Shown one piece after another: positions 57,276 to 64,000 of a stretch of DNA of 64,000 nt. The notes beneath the pieces were generated by a model that saw nothing but the letters and a program-made list of their open reading frames with translations, had not been told where the DNA came from and did not search any database. The stretch is from Clostridiales bacterium (GTDB taxonomy: Bacteria; Bacillota; Clostridia; Christensenellales; UBA1242). The stretch is from assembly GCA_015055745.1 (NCBI GenBank), contig SVHS01000002.1, positions 62,001 through 126,000 on the forward strand, given 5' to 3'. A program made the position numbers and the translations under genes. The first letter of the stretch is position 1. Each line of letters opens with the position of its first letter.

Positions 57276-58625
57276 ATGTTTTTACTTGACCAATGGAAGA
57301 AAGTATTAAACAAGCTCGAAAATGAAGTGACAGCTGTGACATTCGATCTATGGATTAATACTCTTACACCTATTCAATACGCAAATGATGAATTAATTCT
57401 TATGGCGCCTAGTATCAATGCTAAAAATCAGGTAAATCAGCCTGGTATATTTGAAAAGATTACAAAATGTGTACGTCAGGAGTTTACCCCATACACATTC
57501 GTCAGAGTCACAGAAAAGCAAGAATATGAGGAGAATATTCGTAGACAAGAAGAAGAGCTAGACAAGATAATGAAAGATTCTCCAAACATGAAATTTAAAT
57601 TTAATCAAAAATACACATTTTCAAATTTTGTAGTCGGAAAATCAAATCAAGTAGTATGCGCGGCGATGCAAAGTGTGGCAGAGAATCCTTGTCAAAAATT
57701 CAATCCATTGTTTATCTATGGTGGTGTAGGATTGGGCAAGACACACTTATTACATGCAGTTGGAAATTATCTAAACGAGCATAGACCTGACTTAAATGTC
57801 TTGTATGTCACTTGTGAGAAGTTTACAAATGACTATGTAGACTCGATTAGAAATGGAAAAGAAAAATCAAATCTCGATTTTAGAGACAAGTATCGTAGCG
57901 TAGATGTGCTGATGATTGATGATATTCAGTTTATTAGCAACAAAATGGGTATACAGGAAGAATTCTTCCATACCTTCAATGATCTTTATCAAAACAACAA
58001 ACAAATAATCATAGCTTCTGATCGTTCACCTAAAGACATGAGCGCTTTAGAGGAAAGACTTCGTAGTAGATTTAGCAGTGGACTTATCCAAGATATCCAA
58101 GAGCCAGACTATGAGACTAAAGTAGCTATTATCAAAAAGAAATGTAGTCAAGAGGGTTATCTTGTAGATGACAATGTGATAGATTTCATTGCTCAGAAGA
58201 CGGGTACAAACATTCGTGAGATGGAAGGTATATTATCAAAAGTCGTTTTCTACTCTAGTCTTCTCGGAAAATCTCATGCTAGTATGGAAGATGCCCATGA
58301 AGCTCTTAAAGATTATGGTGAGACTGAAAGGACTGATCTAGACGCTGATAGGATATTACGTACAGTATGTGATTTCTTCAAAGTGACTAAAGAAGACCTT
58401 ATAGGTAAAAAGAAGAATAAAGAAATCGTAGAGCCTAGACAAATGTGTATATATCTTATCAACGATATGTTGAATATACCTCTTACAGCTATTGGTGCAA
58501 TATTCGGTGGACGAGACCATACGACTATTATGCATGCTAGAGACAAAATATCAAATCAAGTAAAAATTAATCCACATATCCGTACACTTGTAAACGATAT
58601 CAAATCTCAATTACTTAAATATTAA
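57276..58625 (+). CDS. dnaA: Chromosomal replication initiator DnaA
   Basis: 449 residues, normal length. Domain I is at 1-85, followed by a charged linker, then the AAA+ domain with 'FVVGKSNQVVCAA', Walker A 'GGVGLGKTHLL' (about 149-159), Walker B 'VLMIDDIQFI' and the Arg finger region 'LRSRFSSGLI'. Domain IV carries the DNA-binding signature 'AIGAIFGGRDHTTIMHA'. It binds DnaA boxes and opens oriC. AGGAG precedes the ATG. The gene is monocistronic with its own terminator; dnaN is divergent and recF opposes it. Confidence 0.98.
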   Translation: MFLLDQWKKVLNKLENEVTAVTFDLWINTLTPIQYANDELILMAPSINAKNQVNQPGIFEKITKCVRQEFTPYTFVRVTEKQEYEENIRRQEEELDKIMKDSPNMKFKFNQKYTFSNFVVGKSNQVVCAAMQSVAENPCQKFNPLFIYGGVGLGKTHLLHAVGNYLNEHRPDLNVLYVTCEKFTNDYVDSIRNGKEKSNLDFRDKYRSVDVLMIDDIQFISNKMGIQEEFFHTFNDLYQNNKQIIIASDRSPKDMSALEERLRSRFSSGLIQDIQEPDYETKVAIIKKKCSQEGYLVDDNVIDFIAQKTGTNIREMEGILSKVVFYSSLLGKSHASMEDAHEALKDYGETERTDLDADRILRTVCDFFKVTKEDLIGKKKNKEIVEPRQMCIYLINDMLNIPLTAIGAIFGGRDHTTIMHARDKISNQVKINPHIRTLVNDIKSQLLKY

Positions 58626-58626
58626 A

Positions 58627-58655
58627 AAAGTCGACCAGTATCGGTCGATTTTTTT
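58627..58655 (+). terminator. dnaA terminator
   Basis: TCGACC-AGTATC-GGTCGA followed by a run of eight T. Beyond it, 58656-58849 is AT-rich with no feature I can support. Confidence 0.88.
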
Positions 58656-58849
58656 TGTTTTATGAATAGTTTTTGAATTTGTTTTATAAAAAAATTATTA
58701 GATTGTATTTAATAAAATAATAAAATTTTAAAAATTTTCGATTATTTTCGATAAATTTTGACATATTTCGTATCAATTTCTGACAATTTTAAAAATTTTT
58801 ATCAATACAATATTTTAGCATTTGGTGGTAAAAATATAAATAACTTGAC

Positions 58850-59056
58850 TCAAAAGAGATTCTTAGTATCATCTTTATTTAAAGAAATTAAAAATCCGTC
58901 TTTATCGCAAGTAAAATCGCAGTCGTCATTTGAACATCGAAATACTTGATCCGAGTCGTCCCAATATACTTTTTCATTACAATCAGGACAGCAAAAATTT
59001 TTACATATATTAAAACGTATTCTTCTTTGGTTGGATCTAATTAGTTTTTTTAGCAT
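58850..59056 (-). CDS. Small basic/zinc-ribbon protein, unknown function
   Basis: 68 residues from the ATG at 59056, selected because GGAG lies 8 nt upstream; the ORF track start is earlier and lacks a site. The N terminus is basic ('KKLIRSNQRRIRFNICK') and a zinc ribbon follows: 'CPDCNEKVYW' and 'CSNDDC' (about residues 23-46), which fits binding to nucleic acid or a partner protein. No family recognised. It lies between dnaA and recF, reading toward dnaA, and its upstream region contains the inverted Spo0A-box repeat. Confidence 0.72.
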   Translation of the reverse strand: MLKKLIRSNQRRIRFNICKNFCCPDCNEKVYWDDSDQVFRCSNDDCDFTCDKDGFLISLNKDDTKNLF

Positions 59057-59133
59057 AGCATACTCCTTGTCTTTAAGCGTTGGAATGAAATAATAACATA
59101 TACAAATAAAGAAAAACAAAAGGAAAAAATAAA

Positions 59134-59179
59134 AAATTTCGACAAATTTAATGTTTTTTATTCTTTTTTGTCGAAATTT
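59134..59179. promoter_or_regulatory. Inverted pair of perfect Spo0A-box sequences / possible recF terminator
   Basis: AAATTTCGACAAA (59134-59146) and TTTGTCGAAATTT (59167-59179) are a perfect 13-bp inverted repeat with a 20-nt spacer; each arm holds TTTGTCGAA. On the minus strand a T-rich run follows, so it may end recF, act as an operator for the small zinc-ribbon gene, or both. Confidence 0.6.
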
Positions 59180-59213
59180 AATATTATATATGAAAGAAAT
59201 TTTTATTTTGTGA

Positions 59214-60290
59214 TTATCTTACACTACCACTTTGTATGTTTATAGTCTTGTACTTTGTGTCCATGTTTGGTATAGCAGTACATGATATAAGTGTCTGATA
59301 TTTGTTTGTTAGGGTCAATAACCTTGATTGGCGTAGATCATCTAGCTCACTTAATACATCATCTAGTAGTAATATAGGATACTCACCAATCTCTTCTTTG
59401 ATTACTTCCATTAGAGATAGTTTTACTACTAGTGCTACGGTGCGTTGCTGTCCTTGACTAGCGTAGTATCTGCAATCCAAATCATTTATTTTAAAGATGA
59501 TATCATCTCTATGAGGACCAAGACAAGTATATCCTAATTCAATTTCTTTATCTATGATTTTTTCAAACTCAATAGACAAATCCTCTTTGATAGAAAGATT
59601 TTCTTTTTGTTTGTAGCTATAGAATATTTCTAGATTTTCTGTCTCAGTAATAATTTGATGTATGTTTTTTGCATAAATTTTAAGTTTTTCTATAAATTGC
59701 ACGCGTTTTTCTATAATTTTTACTGCAGTGTCAATTAATTGTGGTGTAAATAACTTTAATTGTTCTTTCTTTGAATCTACGGAATCCATGCTTTTTAATA
59801 TTTGATTTCTCATCTTGAGGATACGATTATATTTCATTAGATTGTATAGATAAGGTTTATCAAACTGACTGATGGATACATCTAAAAAAGATCTTCTGTC
59901 TTCTGGTACTTCTTTGATAAGCTTCATTTCATCAGGACTAAAGTATACCATAGATAAGACACCAACCAATTCTGTAAGCTTTAAAATATTGAGGTTGTTT
60001 ATCTTTATAGATTTTTTATCTGATTTGTCTAGATACATTTCTATTATTTTTTTGCCTGCGAGAGTATTAAAGTCAACTTTTATTTTAGCACGATCTTGAT
60101 GAAATCTTATGATCTGTTTATCTTTGCTATTCTTCGGACTTTTGCCTACACTTAGTAAATAAACACTTTCTAAGAGATTGGTTTTTCCTTGAGCATTTTT
60201 CCCAACGATAAAATTGATACCATCATCAAAAGTGGCAATAGAGTGAGTGTAGTTTCTAAAGTTATTGAGTTCTAGACTGTTTATTTTCAT
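59214..60290 (-). CDS. recF: DNA replication and repair protein RecF
   Basis: 358 residues. SMC-like ATPase with Walker A 'VGKNAQGKTNLLES' (about 29-42), signature motif 'SQGQQRTVALVVKLSL' and Walker B 'PILLLDDVLSELD'. It starts 'MKINSLELNNFRNY'. RecF helps load RecA at gaps. The predicted promoter puts the transcript start at or within 1-2 nt of the ATG and no ribosome site is present, so translation is probably leaderless. It is oriented toward dnaA, i.e. against a fork leaving oriC in this direction. Confidence 0.97.
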   Translation of the reverse strand: MKINSLELNNFRNYTHSIATFDDGINFIVGKNAQGKTNLLESVYLLSVGKSPKNSKDKQIIRFHQDRAKIKVDFNTLAGKKIIEMYLDKSDKKSIKINNLNILKLTELVGVLSMVYFSPDEMKLIKEVPEDRRSFLDVSISQFDKPYLYNLMKYNRILKMRNQILKSMDSVDSKKEQLKLFTPQLIDTAVKIIEKRVQFIEKLKIYAKNIHQIITETENLEIFYSYKQKENLSIKEDLSIEFEKIIDKEIELGYTCLGPHRDDIIFKINDLDCRYYASQGQQRTVALVVKLSLMEVIKEEIGEYPILLLDDVLSELDDLRQSRLLTLTNKYQTLISCTAIPNMDTKYKTINIQSGSVR

Positions 60291-60297
60291 TTATGGT

Positions 60298-60326
60298 ATT
60301 ATATTATTTATTCCGTATTTTGTCAA
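60298..60326 (-). promoter_or_regulatory. Consensus promoter of recF
   Basis: TTGACA (60321-60326), 17 bp, TATAAT (60298-60303) on the minus strand, only 7 nt before the recF ATG. Confidence 0.85.
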
Positions 60327-60339
60327 GGGAAATTGTCTT

Positions 60340-60369
60340 CGCGCGCGTGCGCGTGCGCGCGTATATATA
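60340..60369. repeat. Alternating purine-pyrimidine tract (CG/TG then TA)
   Basis: Thirty bases of strict alternation, GC-only in the first part and TA in the second, in an otherwise very AT-rich gap between recF and the paralog pair. Potential Z-DNA former. Confidence 0.8.
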
Positions 60370-60415
60370 AGGATATATAATATATATAGTAATATTAATA
60401 TATAAATAGCGTCTC

Positions 60416-60444
60416 TTGACAATATCAAAAATTTGTGATATATT
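60416..60444 (+). promoter_or_regulatory. Consensus promoter of the tandem paralog pair
   Basis: TTGACA (60416-60421), 17 bp, TATATT (60439-60444), 22 bp before the first start codon. Confidence 0.8.
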
Positions 60445-60465
60445 ATCGCCACAAGAGGTATACTT

Positions 60466-61260
60466 ATGAAGTTTAGTATTTTTGAGAAATTAGCCAAGAG
60501 AAGATTGTTTTTAACAAGAGAATATGAGAGGACTCATGATGATTCTTTAAGAAATGAATATCAAGAGATTGATGTAATATTAAATCAAAACGGTAGCATT
60601 AGTAGCAAATGTAAAATGTCTATATATGACTTTAAAGAATATTTATTGGATTTCTTGATTGGTAATGGTATTGTATATGATATTAGGATTTCTTGTGATA
60701 AAGAAAGGGATTATCCTACCCAAATCAATATCACAATAGATGAGAATCTATATATATTTAAAAGTGATAAGCGTGATATGATTAGTATGGAACCATTGTT
60801 TTCGATTATGAAAAATTCTTTTTCAAGATTGGCAGAAAAGTATCCAGCACTGAATGAATATTATTGGGAAATGTTTAAAAAATATTTAAGTAAAAAAAGA
60901 AGTTTGAAAATAGAAATCATCAATGAAAAAATTTCTAAAAAAGAAGCTGAAATAAAAACATTAAACAATCCCCAAAAGAGAAAAAATTTAATCACTGCAT
61001 TAACAAAAGAAGTAAAGGAAGCTGAAGAAATATATAAAGCAGGTTATTGTGGAATTATAACAAAAGATCCTGAATTGATAGCACTACAAGACAAATGCGC
61101 AGATATATGTGTGGAGAAAATGAATAAATTGGAAGAATATACGGATCCAAATAAAAGAAAAGAAAAAATTAATAAACTAAAAAATGAAGTAATGGATTTA
61201 CAAAAACAAATAGAAATTATTAATGAAGAAGACATAGAGGTATTACAAAATGAAATTTAA
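60466..61260 (+). CDS. Hypothetical protein, first of two tandem paralogs
   Basis: 264 residues, no signal or membrane segment. It shares a layout with the next gene: an opening 'MKFSIFEKLAKRRLFL' (compare 'MKFKEFKQLVDRRKLL'), an Asn-Gly-centred 'LNQNGSISS' (compare 'INSKGNINS'), a central beta-rich part and 'LAEKYPALNEYYWEMFKKYL' (compare 'LEKKYPEIRDVFWSLIQDKI'). The last third is a long charged helix region ('KKEAEIKTLNNPQKRKN', 'KINKLKNEVMDLQKQIEII') that predicts a coiled coil. AGAGG precedes the ATG, and a consensus promoter lies just upstream. It overlaps the second gene by 11 nt. No family recognised. Confidence 0.78.
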   Translation: MKFSIFEKLAKRRLFLTREYERTHDDSLRNEYQEIDVILNQNGSISSKCKMSIYDFKEYLLDFLIGNGIVYDIRISCDKERDYPTQINITIDENLYIFKSDKRDMISMEPLFSIMKNSFSRLAEKYPALNEYYWEMFKKYLSKKRSLKIEIINEKISKKEAEIKTLNNPQKRKNLITALTKEVKEAEEIYKAGYCGIITKDPELIALQDKCADICVEKMNKLEEYTDPNKRKEKINKLKNEVMDLQKQIEIINEEDIEVLQNEI

Positions 61261-61852
61261 AGAATTTAAGCAATTAGTAGATAGAAGAAAATTGTTATTC
61301 AATACGAAGAACAAATCACCAGAGCAACAGCAAGAGATGGAAAAAATAGAAAAGGAAATTAACAGTAAAGGTAATATAAATTCACTATTATCTGTAAAGT
61401 TAACACAATTTGCAGAAATGGTAAAAAAGTACTTTTATTCAAAAGGTAAGACTGCTATATTTACGTTTCAGAATAGTCATCTATTAAATGAAATTATTTT
61501 ATATACACGTGATGAAAAGTATGTATTAGATAAAAATATTAAATCACCATATGGTGAAATATGTCTCACATCAATGTATGGTAGCAATGTTAAAAATGAT
61601 TTTGAGAAGCTGGAGAAAAAATACCCAGAAATAAGAGATGTGTTTTGGAGTCTGATACAAGATAAAATAGTATCATATAATGAAGAAAGAAAAGGAATGT
61701 TTGTAAGACTAATCGAAGAAAATGAAAGAAACAAAAATAAATATATCTTACAAGGAAACAAATCAAGACTTGAATCCATTGATAAGACGACAAGTATATG
61801 GCAAGATAAAATTTCTTTATATGAACAATCTAAAGACGAGGTAGAAGTATAA
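61250..61852 (+). CDS. Hypothetical protein, second of two tandem paralogs
   Basis: 200 residues, soluble, and a shorter paralog of the preceding gene that lacks most of its C-terminal coiled coil. Shared blocks are the N-terminal 'MKFKEFKQLVDRRKLLF', a middle 'FTFQNSHLLNEIILY'/'YDIRISCDKE'-like strand region, and 'KYPEIRDVFWSLIQ'. Its ATG lies inside the end of the first gene with AGAGGT upstream, so the two are probably translated together and may form a hetero-oligomer. No function can be assigned. It is followed by a bidirectional terminator shared with rsmG. Confidence 0.78.
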   Translation: MKFKEFKQLVDRRKLLFNTKNKSPEQQQEMEKIEKEINSKGNINSLLSVKLTQFAEMVKKYFYSKGKTAIFTFQNSHLLNEIILYTRDEKYVLDKNIKSPYGEICLTSMYGSNVKNDFEKLEKKYPEIRDVFWSLIQDKIVSYNEERKGMFVRLIEENERNKNKYILQGNKSRLESIDKTTSIWQDKISLYEQSKDEVEV

Positions 61853-61886
61853 AAAAGACCGACCTAGATTATGGGGTCGGTTTTTG
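61852..61886. terminator. Bidirectional terminator between the paralog pair and rsmG
   Basis: ACCGACC (61858-61864)/GGTCGGT (61875-61881) with an A-run before and T-run after. The rsmG stop codon starts in the stem. Confidence 0.85.
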
Positions 61887-62541
61887 GTTTGTTTTGTGGT
61901 CTTGGATATTTTATATCGGTAGGACGTACTTTTTCTATGATCAAGATATGTCTTTCTCCAAAGTTATTTGGTAGATCAAAACGGATAGATTTCACGATTT
62001 TGCCACCTAATATATTGAGTGCATTTTCAGCTTCTTCAAACTCTTCCGCTAGATTACTTCCCTTGTATGCGATGACTATGCCGCCTACTTTGACTAAAGG
62101 TAATAAGTATTCGAGCAAAGTGTTTAGCTTAGCTACAGCACGTGCTACAGCGACGTCAAAATTTTCTCTACCCACTTTTGCAAATTCTTCGGCTCGTGCA
62201 TGTACATTTTGAGTCTTGATTGATAATTTGTCAGTGATATAATTTAAGAAAGTGACACGCTTTTGCAATGAATCCACCATAGTCAGATTTATATCTGGAC
62301 GTACTATTTTGATAGGTAAGCTAGGAAATCCTGCCCCTGCTCCCACATCTACGATACTTGCTCCATGTGGTATAGCGTCTATAGGTAAAATACTATCTAA
62401 AAAGTGCTTTGTGTAAACCTCATTTCTCTCAGTGATAGCTGTAAGGTTTACTTTTTGATTATAAGAAACAAGTTCTTCGAAATATATCTCGAACTTTTCC
62501 CTATGCTTTGTTATTAAATTTTGCAAATATGTGATATCCAT
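61864..62541 (-). CDS. rsmG: 16S rRNA (guanine-N7)-methyltransferase RsmG (GidB)
   Basis: 225 residues. SAM-binding fold: 'IVDVGAGAGFPSLPIKIV' (motif I, about 64-81), 'LTMVDSLQKRVTFL', and 'FDVAVARAVAKLNTLLEY', all typical of RsmG, which methylates G527 of 16S rRNA. It starts 6 bp after mnmG and ends in a terminator hairpin. It is the usual partner of mnmG, but here lies on the dnaA side of the origin and opposes outward replication. Confidence 0.96.
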   Translation of the reverse strand: MDITYLQNLITKHREKFEIYFEELVSYNQKVNLTAITERNEVYTKHFLDSILPIDAIPHGASIVDVGAGAGFPSLPIKIVRPDINLTMVDSLQKRVTFLNYITDKLSIKTQNVHARAEEFAKVGRENFDVAVARAVAKLNTLLEYLLPLVKVGGIVIAYKGSNLAEEFEEAENALNILGGKIVKSIRFDLPNNFGERHILIIEKVRPTDIKYPRPQNKPKTDPII

Positions 62542-62547
62542 ATTATT

Positions 62548-64000
62548 TTAAATAAATCCTTTCATCTTTAGATAGACTAGTAGCACATTGATGTCGCTAG
62601 GACTGACGCCGTCGATGCGTTTAGCTTGACCGAGTGTAGCTGGCTTGAATTTATTTAGCTTTTGTCTTGCTTCTAGTCTTAGCCCGGCCATTTCTGAGTA
62701 GTCAATGTTTGGTAGAGGTATATTTTCAGTCTTTTTAGCCTTTTCTATTTGCTCAAATTCTTTTTTGATATAACCTTCATATTTAATTTCGGTATTGACA
62801 TATTCTAGCAAACTATCTGTCACTCCGTCAAACAAATTGAAATACTCTTTGATATCAAAAATCGTGATATTATTCCTTTTGATACATTCTCTAAGGGTTA
62901 GCCCTGATTTTGGTAAAGATTCATTTTTGGCAGTGAATAGAGGTGTAAGAGAAGAAGGATTTTTCATGGTGTCCAATACTAAGTGTATTTCTTTTATGGT
63001 CTTTAGTTTTTTCTTAAATATTTTATATCGTTTGTCATCTACCAGACCGATATCTCTACCAAGCTGAGTGAGGCGTATATCGCAGTTGTCTTGTCTCAGG
63101 ATAAGACGATACTCTGCTCTACTAGTCATCATGCGGTAAGGTTCGATTATGTCTTTAGTAGTAAGGTCGTCTATCAATACACCTATATATGCTTGGTCTC
63201 GGCCAAGTATAAATGGTGGAAGATGATCGATATATCTCTCAGCATTAATACCTGCCATGATACCCTGTGCGGCAGCTTCTTCGTAGCCGCTAGTGCCATT
63301 GATTTGTCCAGCAAAGAAAAGACCGTCGATTTTTTTACTTTCAAGGTTGTTTTTTAGTTCAGTAGCATTGATACAGTCATACTCAATAGCGTATGCAAAT
63401 CGCATAATCTTCACATTTTCAAAGCCTGGTATTAAGCGATACATTTTACGTTGCACATCGCTTGGCATACTACTAGAGATACCCTGCACATATACTTCAT
63501 CAGTGTCAGCACTTTCTGGCTCTAAGAATAACTGATGACGCTCTTTATCGCTAAAGCGCATAATTTTATCTTCGATACTAGGACAATATCTTGGACCAAT
63601 TCCGTTGATTTTACCAGAATAAAGAGGTGCTCTGTCTATATTTTCTCTGATACAATCATGCATTTCTGTAGATGTATATCCTAGATAACAAACTCGTTTG
63701 TTTTTGACAGATTTTTTTAGATGAGAAAAACTTTCGTTCAAGTCATCGCCTGGCTGTTCTTCAAATTTTGTATAGTCGATAGACTTGCCGTCCACACGAG
63801 CTGGAGTGCCTGTCTTGAATCTTCTAATCTCTATACCCAAATCCATTAAAGATTTTGTGAGCATAGTGCTAGGTTCGTAGCCATTAGGACCTGTATTTTT
63901 AGTGAAATCTCCTATGATGATTTTGCTATTTAGATATACTCCGGTAGCCACTACCACAGCACTGCAAGAGAAGATTTCTCCCATGCTAGTCTTGACACCT
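62548..64000 (-). CDS. mnmG: tRNA uridine-5-carboxymethylaminomethyl modification enzyme MnmG (5' partial)
   Basis: 484 residues are visible and the frame stays open to the window edge ('GVKTSMGEIFSCSAVVVATG' is the upstream continuation), so the N-terminal FAD-binding start is outside. Recognisable parts: 'VVVATGVYLNSKIIIGD', 'RRFKTGTPARVDGKSIDY', 'YCPSIEDKIMRFSDKERHQ' , 'GLFFAGQINGTSGYEEAAAQ' and the C-terminal 'RIDGVSPSDINVLLVYLK'. With MnmE it modifies the wobble uridine of several tRNAs. rsmG follows 6 bp downstream. mnmE is not in the window. (Quoted pieces are parts of longer conserved blocks.). Confidence 0.97.
   Translation of the reverse strand, partial: GVKTSMGEIFSCSAVVVATGVYLNSKIIIGDFTKNTGPNGYEPSTMLTKSLMDLGIEIRRFKTGTPARVDGKSIDYTKFEEQPGDDLNESFSHLKKSVKNKRVCYLGYTSTEMHDCIRENIDRAPLYSGKINGIGPRYCPSIEDKIMRFSDKERHQLFLEPESADTDEVYVQGISSSMPSDVQRKMYRLIPGFENVKIMRFAYAIEYDCINATELKNNLESKKIDGLFFAGQINGTSGYEEAAAQGIMAGINAERYIDHLPPFILGRDQAYIGVLIDDLTTKDIIEPYRMMTSRAEYRLILRQDNCDIRLTQLGRDIGLVDDKRYKIFKKKLKTIKEIHLVLDTMKNPSSLTPLFTAKNESLPKSGLTLRECIKRNNITIFDIKEYFNLFDGVTDSLLEYVNTEIKYEGYIKKEFEQIEKAKKTENIPLPNIDYSEMAGLRLEARQKLNKFKPATLGQAKRIDGVSPSDINVLLVYLKMKGFI

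Noticed and set aside
60291-60497. 68-residue minus ORF containing 'RARARA'
   Set aside because: It is produced by the alternating CG tract and AT-rich sequence and overlaps the recF promoter; not a credible gene.

Overview
The window looks like the replication-origin region of an AT-rich, anaerobic, endospore-forming member of the Clostridia. I infer this from a gerA-gerB-gerC germinant receptor operon, sleB-ypeB, spoIIR, spo0A, a SPOCS/LysM spore-coat morphogenesis protein, an [FeFe] hydrogenase, and the dnaA/dnaN/recF/rpmH/rnpA/yidC/jag/rsmG/mnmG origin gene set. Very large secreted repeat proteins suggest a host- or community-associated lifestyle. I cannot name a species or genus.

Layout. 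(1) 1-8.05 kb, + strand: 3' part of a secreted-type Ig/FN3-like protein with a degenerate transglutaminase domain, then gerABC. (2) 8.05-11.9 kb, - strand: pheT and pheS behind a T-box riboswitch whose specifier reads TTC (Phe). (3) 11.9-19.6 kb: tRNA-Arg(CCU), a PD-(D/E)XK nuclease-like gene, a ferritin-like protein, a P-type cation ATPase, an unknown protein, a small coiled-coil protein, a protein with a DisA/DAC-like domain, and an acyl-ACP thioesterase. (4) 19.6-27.7 kb: a 2693-residue membrane-anchored surface protein translationally coupled to the thioesterase. (5) 27.9-31.9 kb, - strand: a spore block of ypeB, sleB, spoIIR and an amidase-like protein. (6) 31.9-35.5 kb, - strand: hisS, [FeFe] hydrogenase, HD protein, then veg. 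(7) 35.5-45.5 kb: a 3312-residue surface protein with BspA-type leucine-rich repeats followed by about 28 Ig-like modules. (8) 45.7-49 kb: a zinc-ribbon protein with a very acidic tail, spo0A, and a divergent SPOCS/LysM gene. (9) 49-52.6 kb: lysS-gpsA and an XRE-regulator/Cys-rich-protein pair. (10) 52.5-64 kb: the jag-yidC-yidD-rnpA-rpmH operon, tRNA-Ser(GGA), dnaN, oriC, dnaA, a small zinc-ribbon gene, recF, two tandem paralogous unknown genes, rsmG and a 5'-truncated mnmG.

The most unusual organisation is at the origin. dnaA and dnaN are divergent, each with its own promoter, on either side of a 708-bp intergenic region holding DnaA boxes. recF lies beyond dnaA in the opposite orientation and appears to make a leaderless mRNA. 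The dnaN terminator hairpin is made of two inverted perfect DnaA boxes, and the recF 3' side has a 13-bp inverted repeat made of two perfect Spo0A-box sequences. Further Spo0A-box-like sites lie in the veg promoter, upstream of the acidic zinc-ribbon gene, between spo0A and the SPOCS gene, and inside oriC. Together they suggest that sporulation control, replication initiation and several small unknown genes are wired together. The best candidates for undescribed biology are the tandem paralogs at 60466-61852, the DAC-like gene at 17759, the XRE/Cys-rich pair with symmetric operators at 51.8-52.5 kb, and the acidic zinc-ribbon protein with its Spo0A box.
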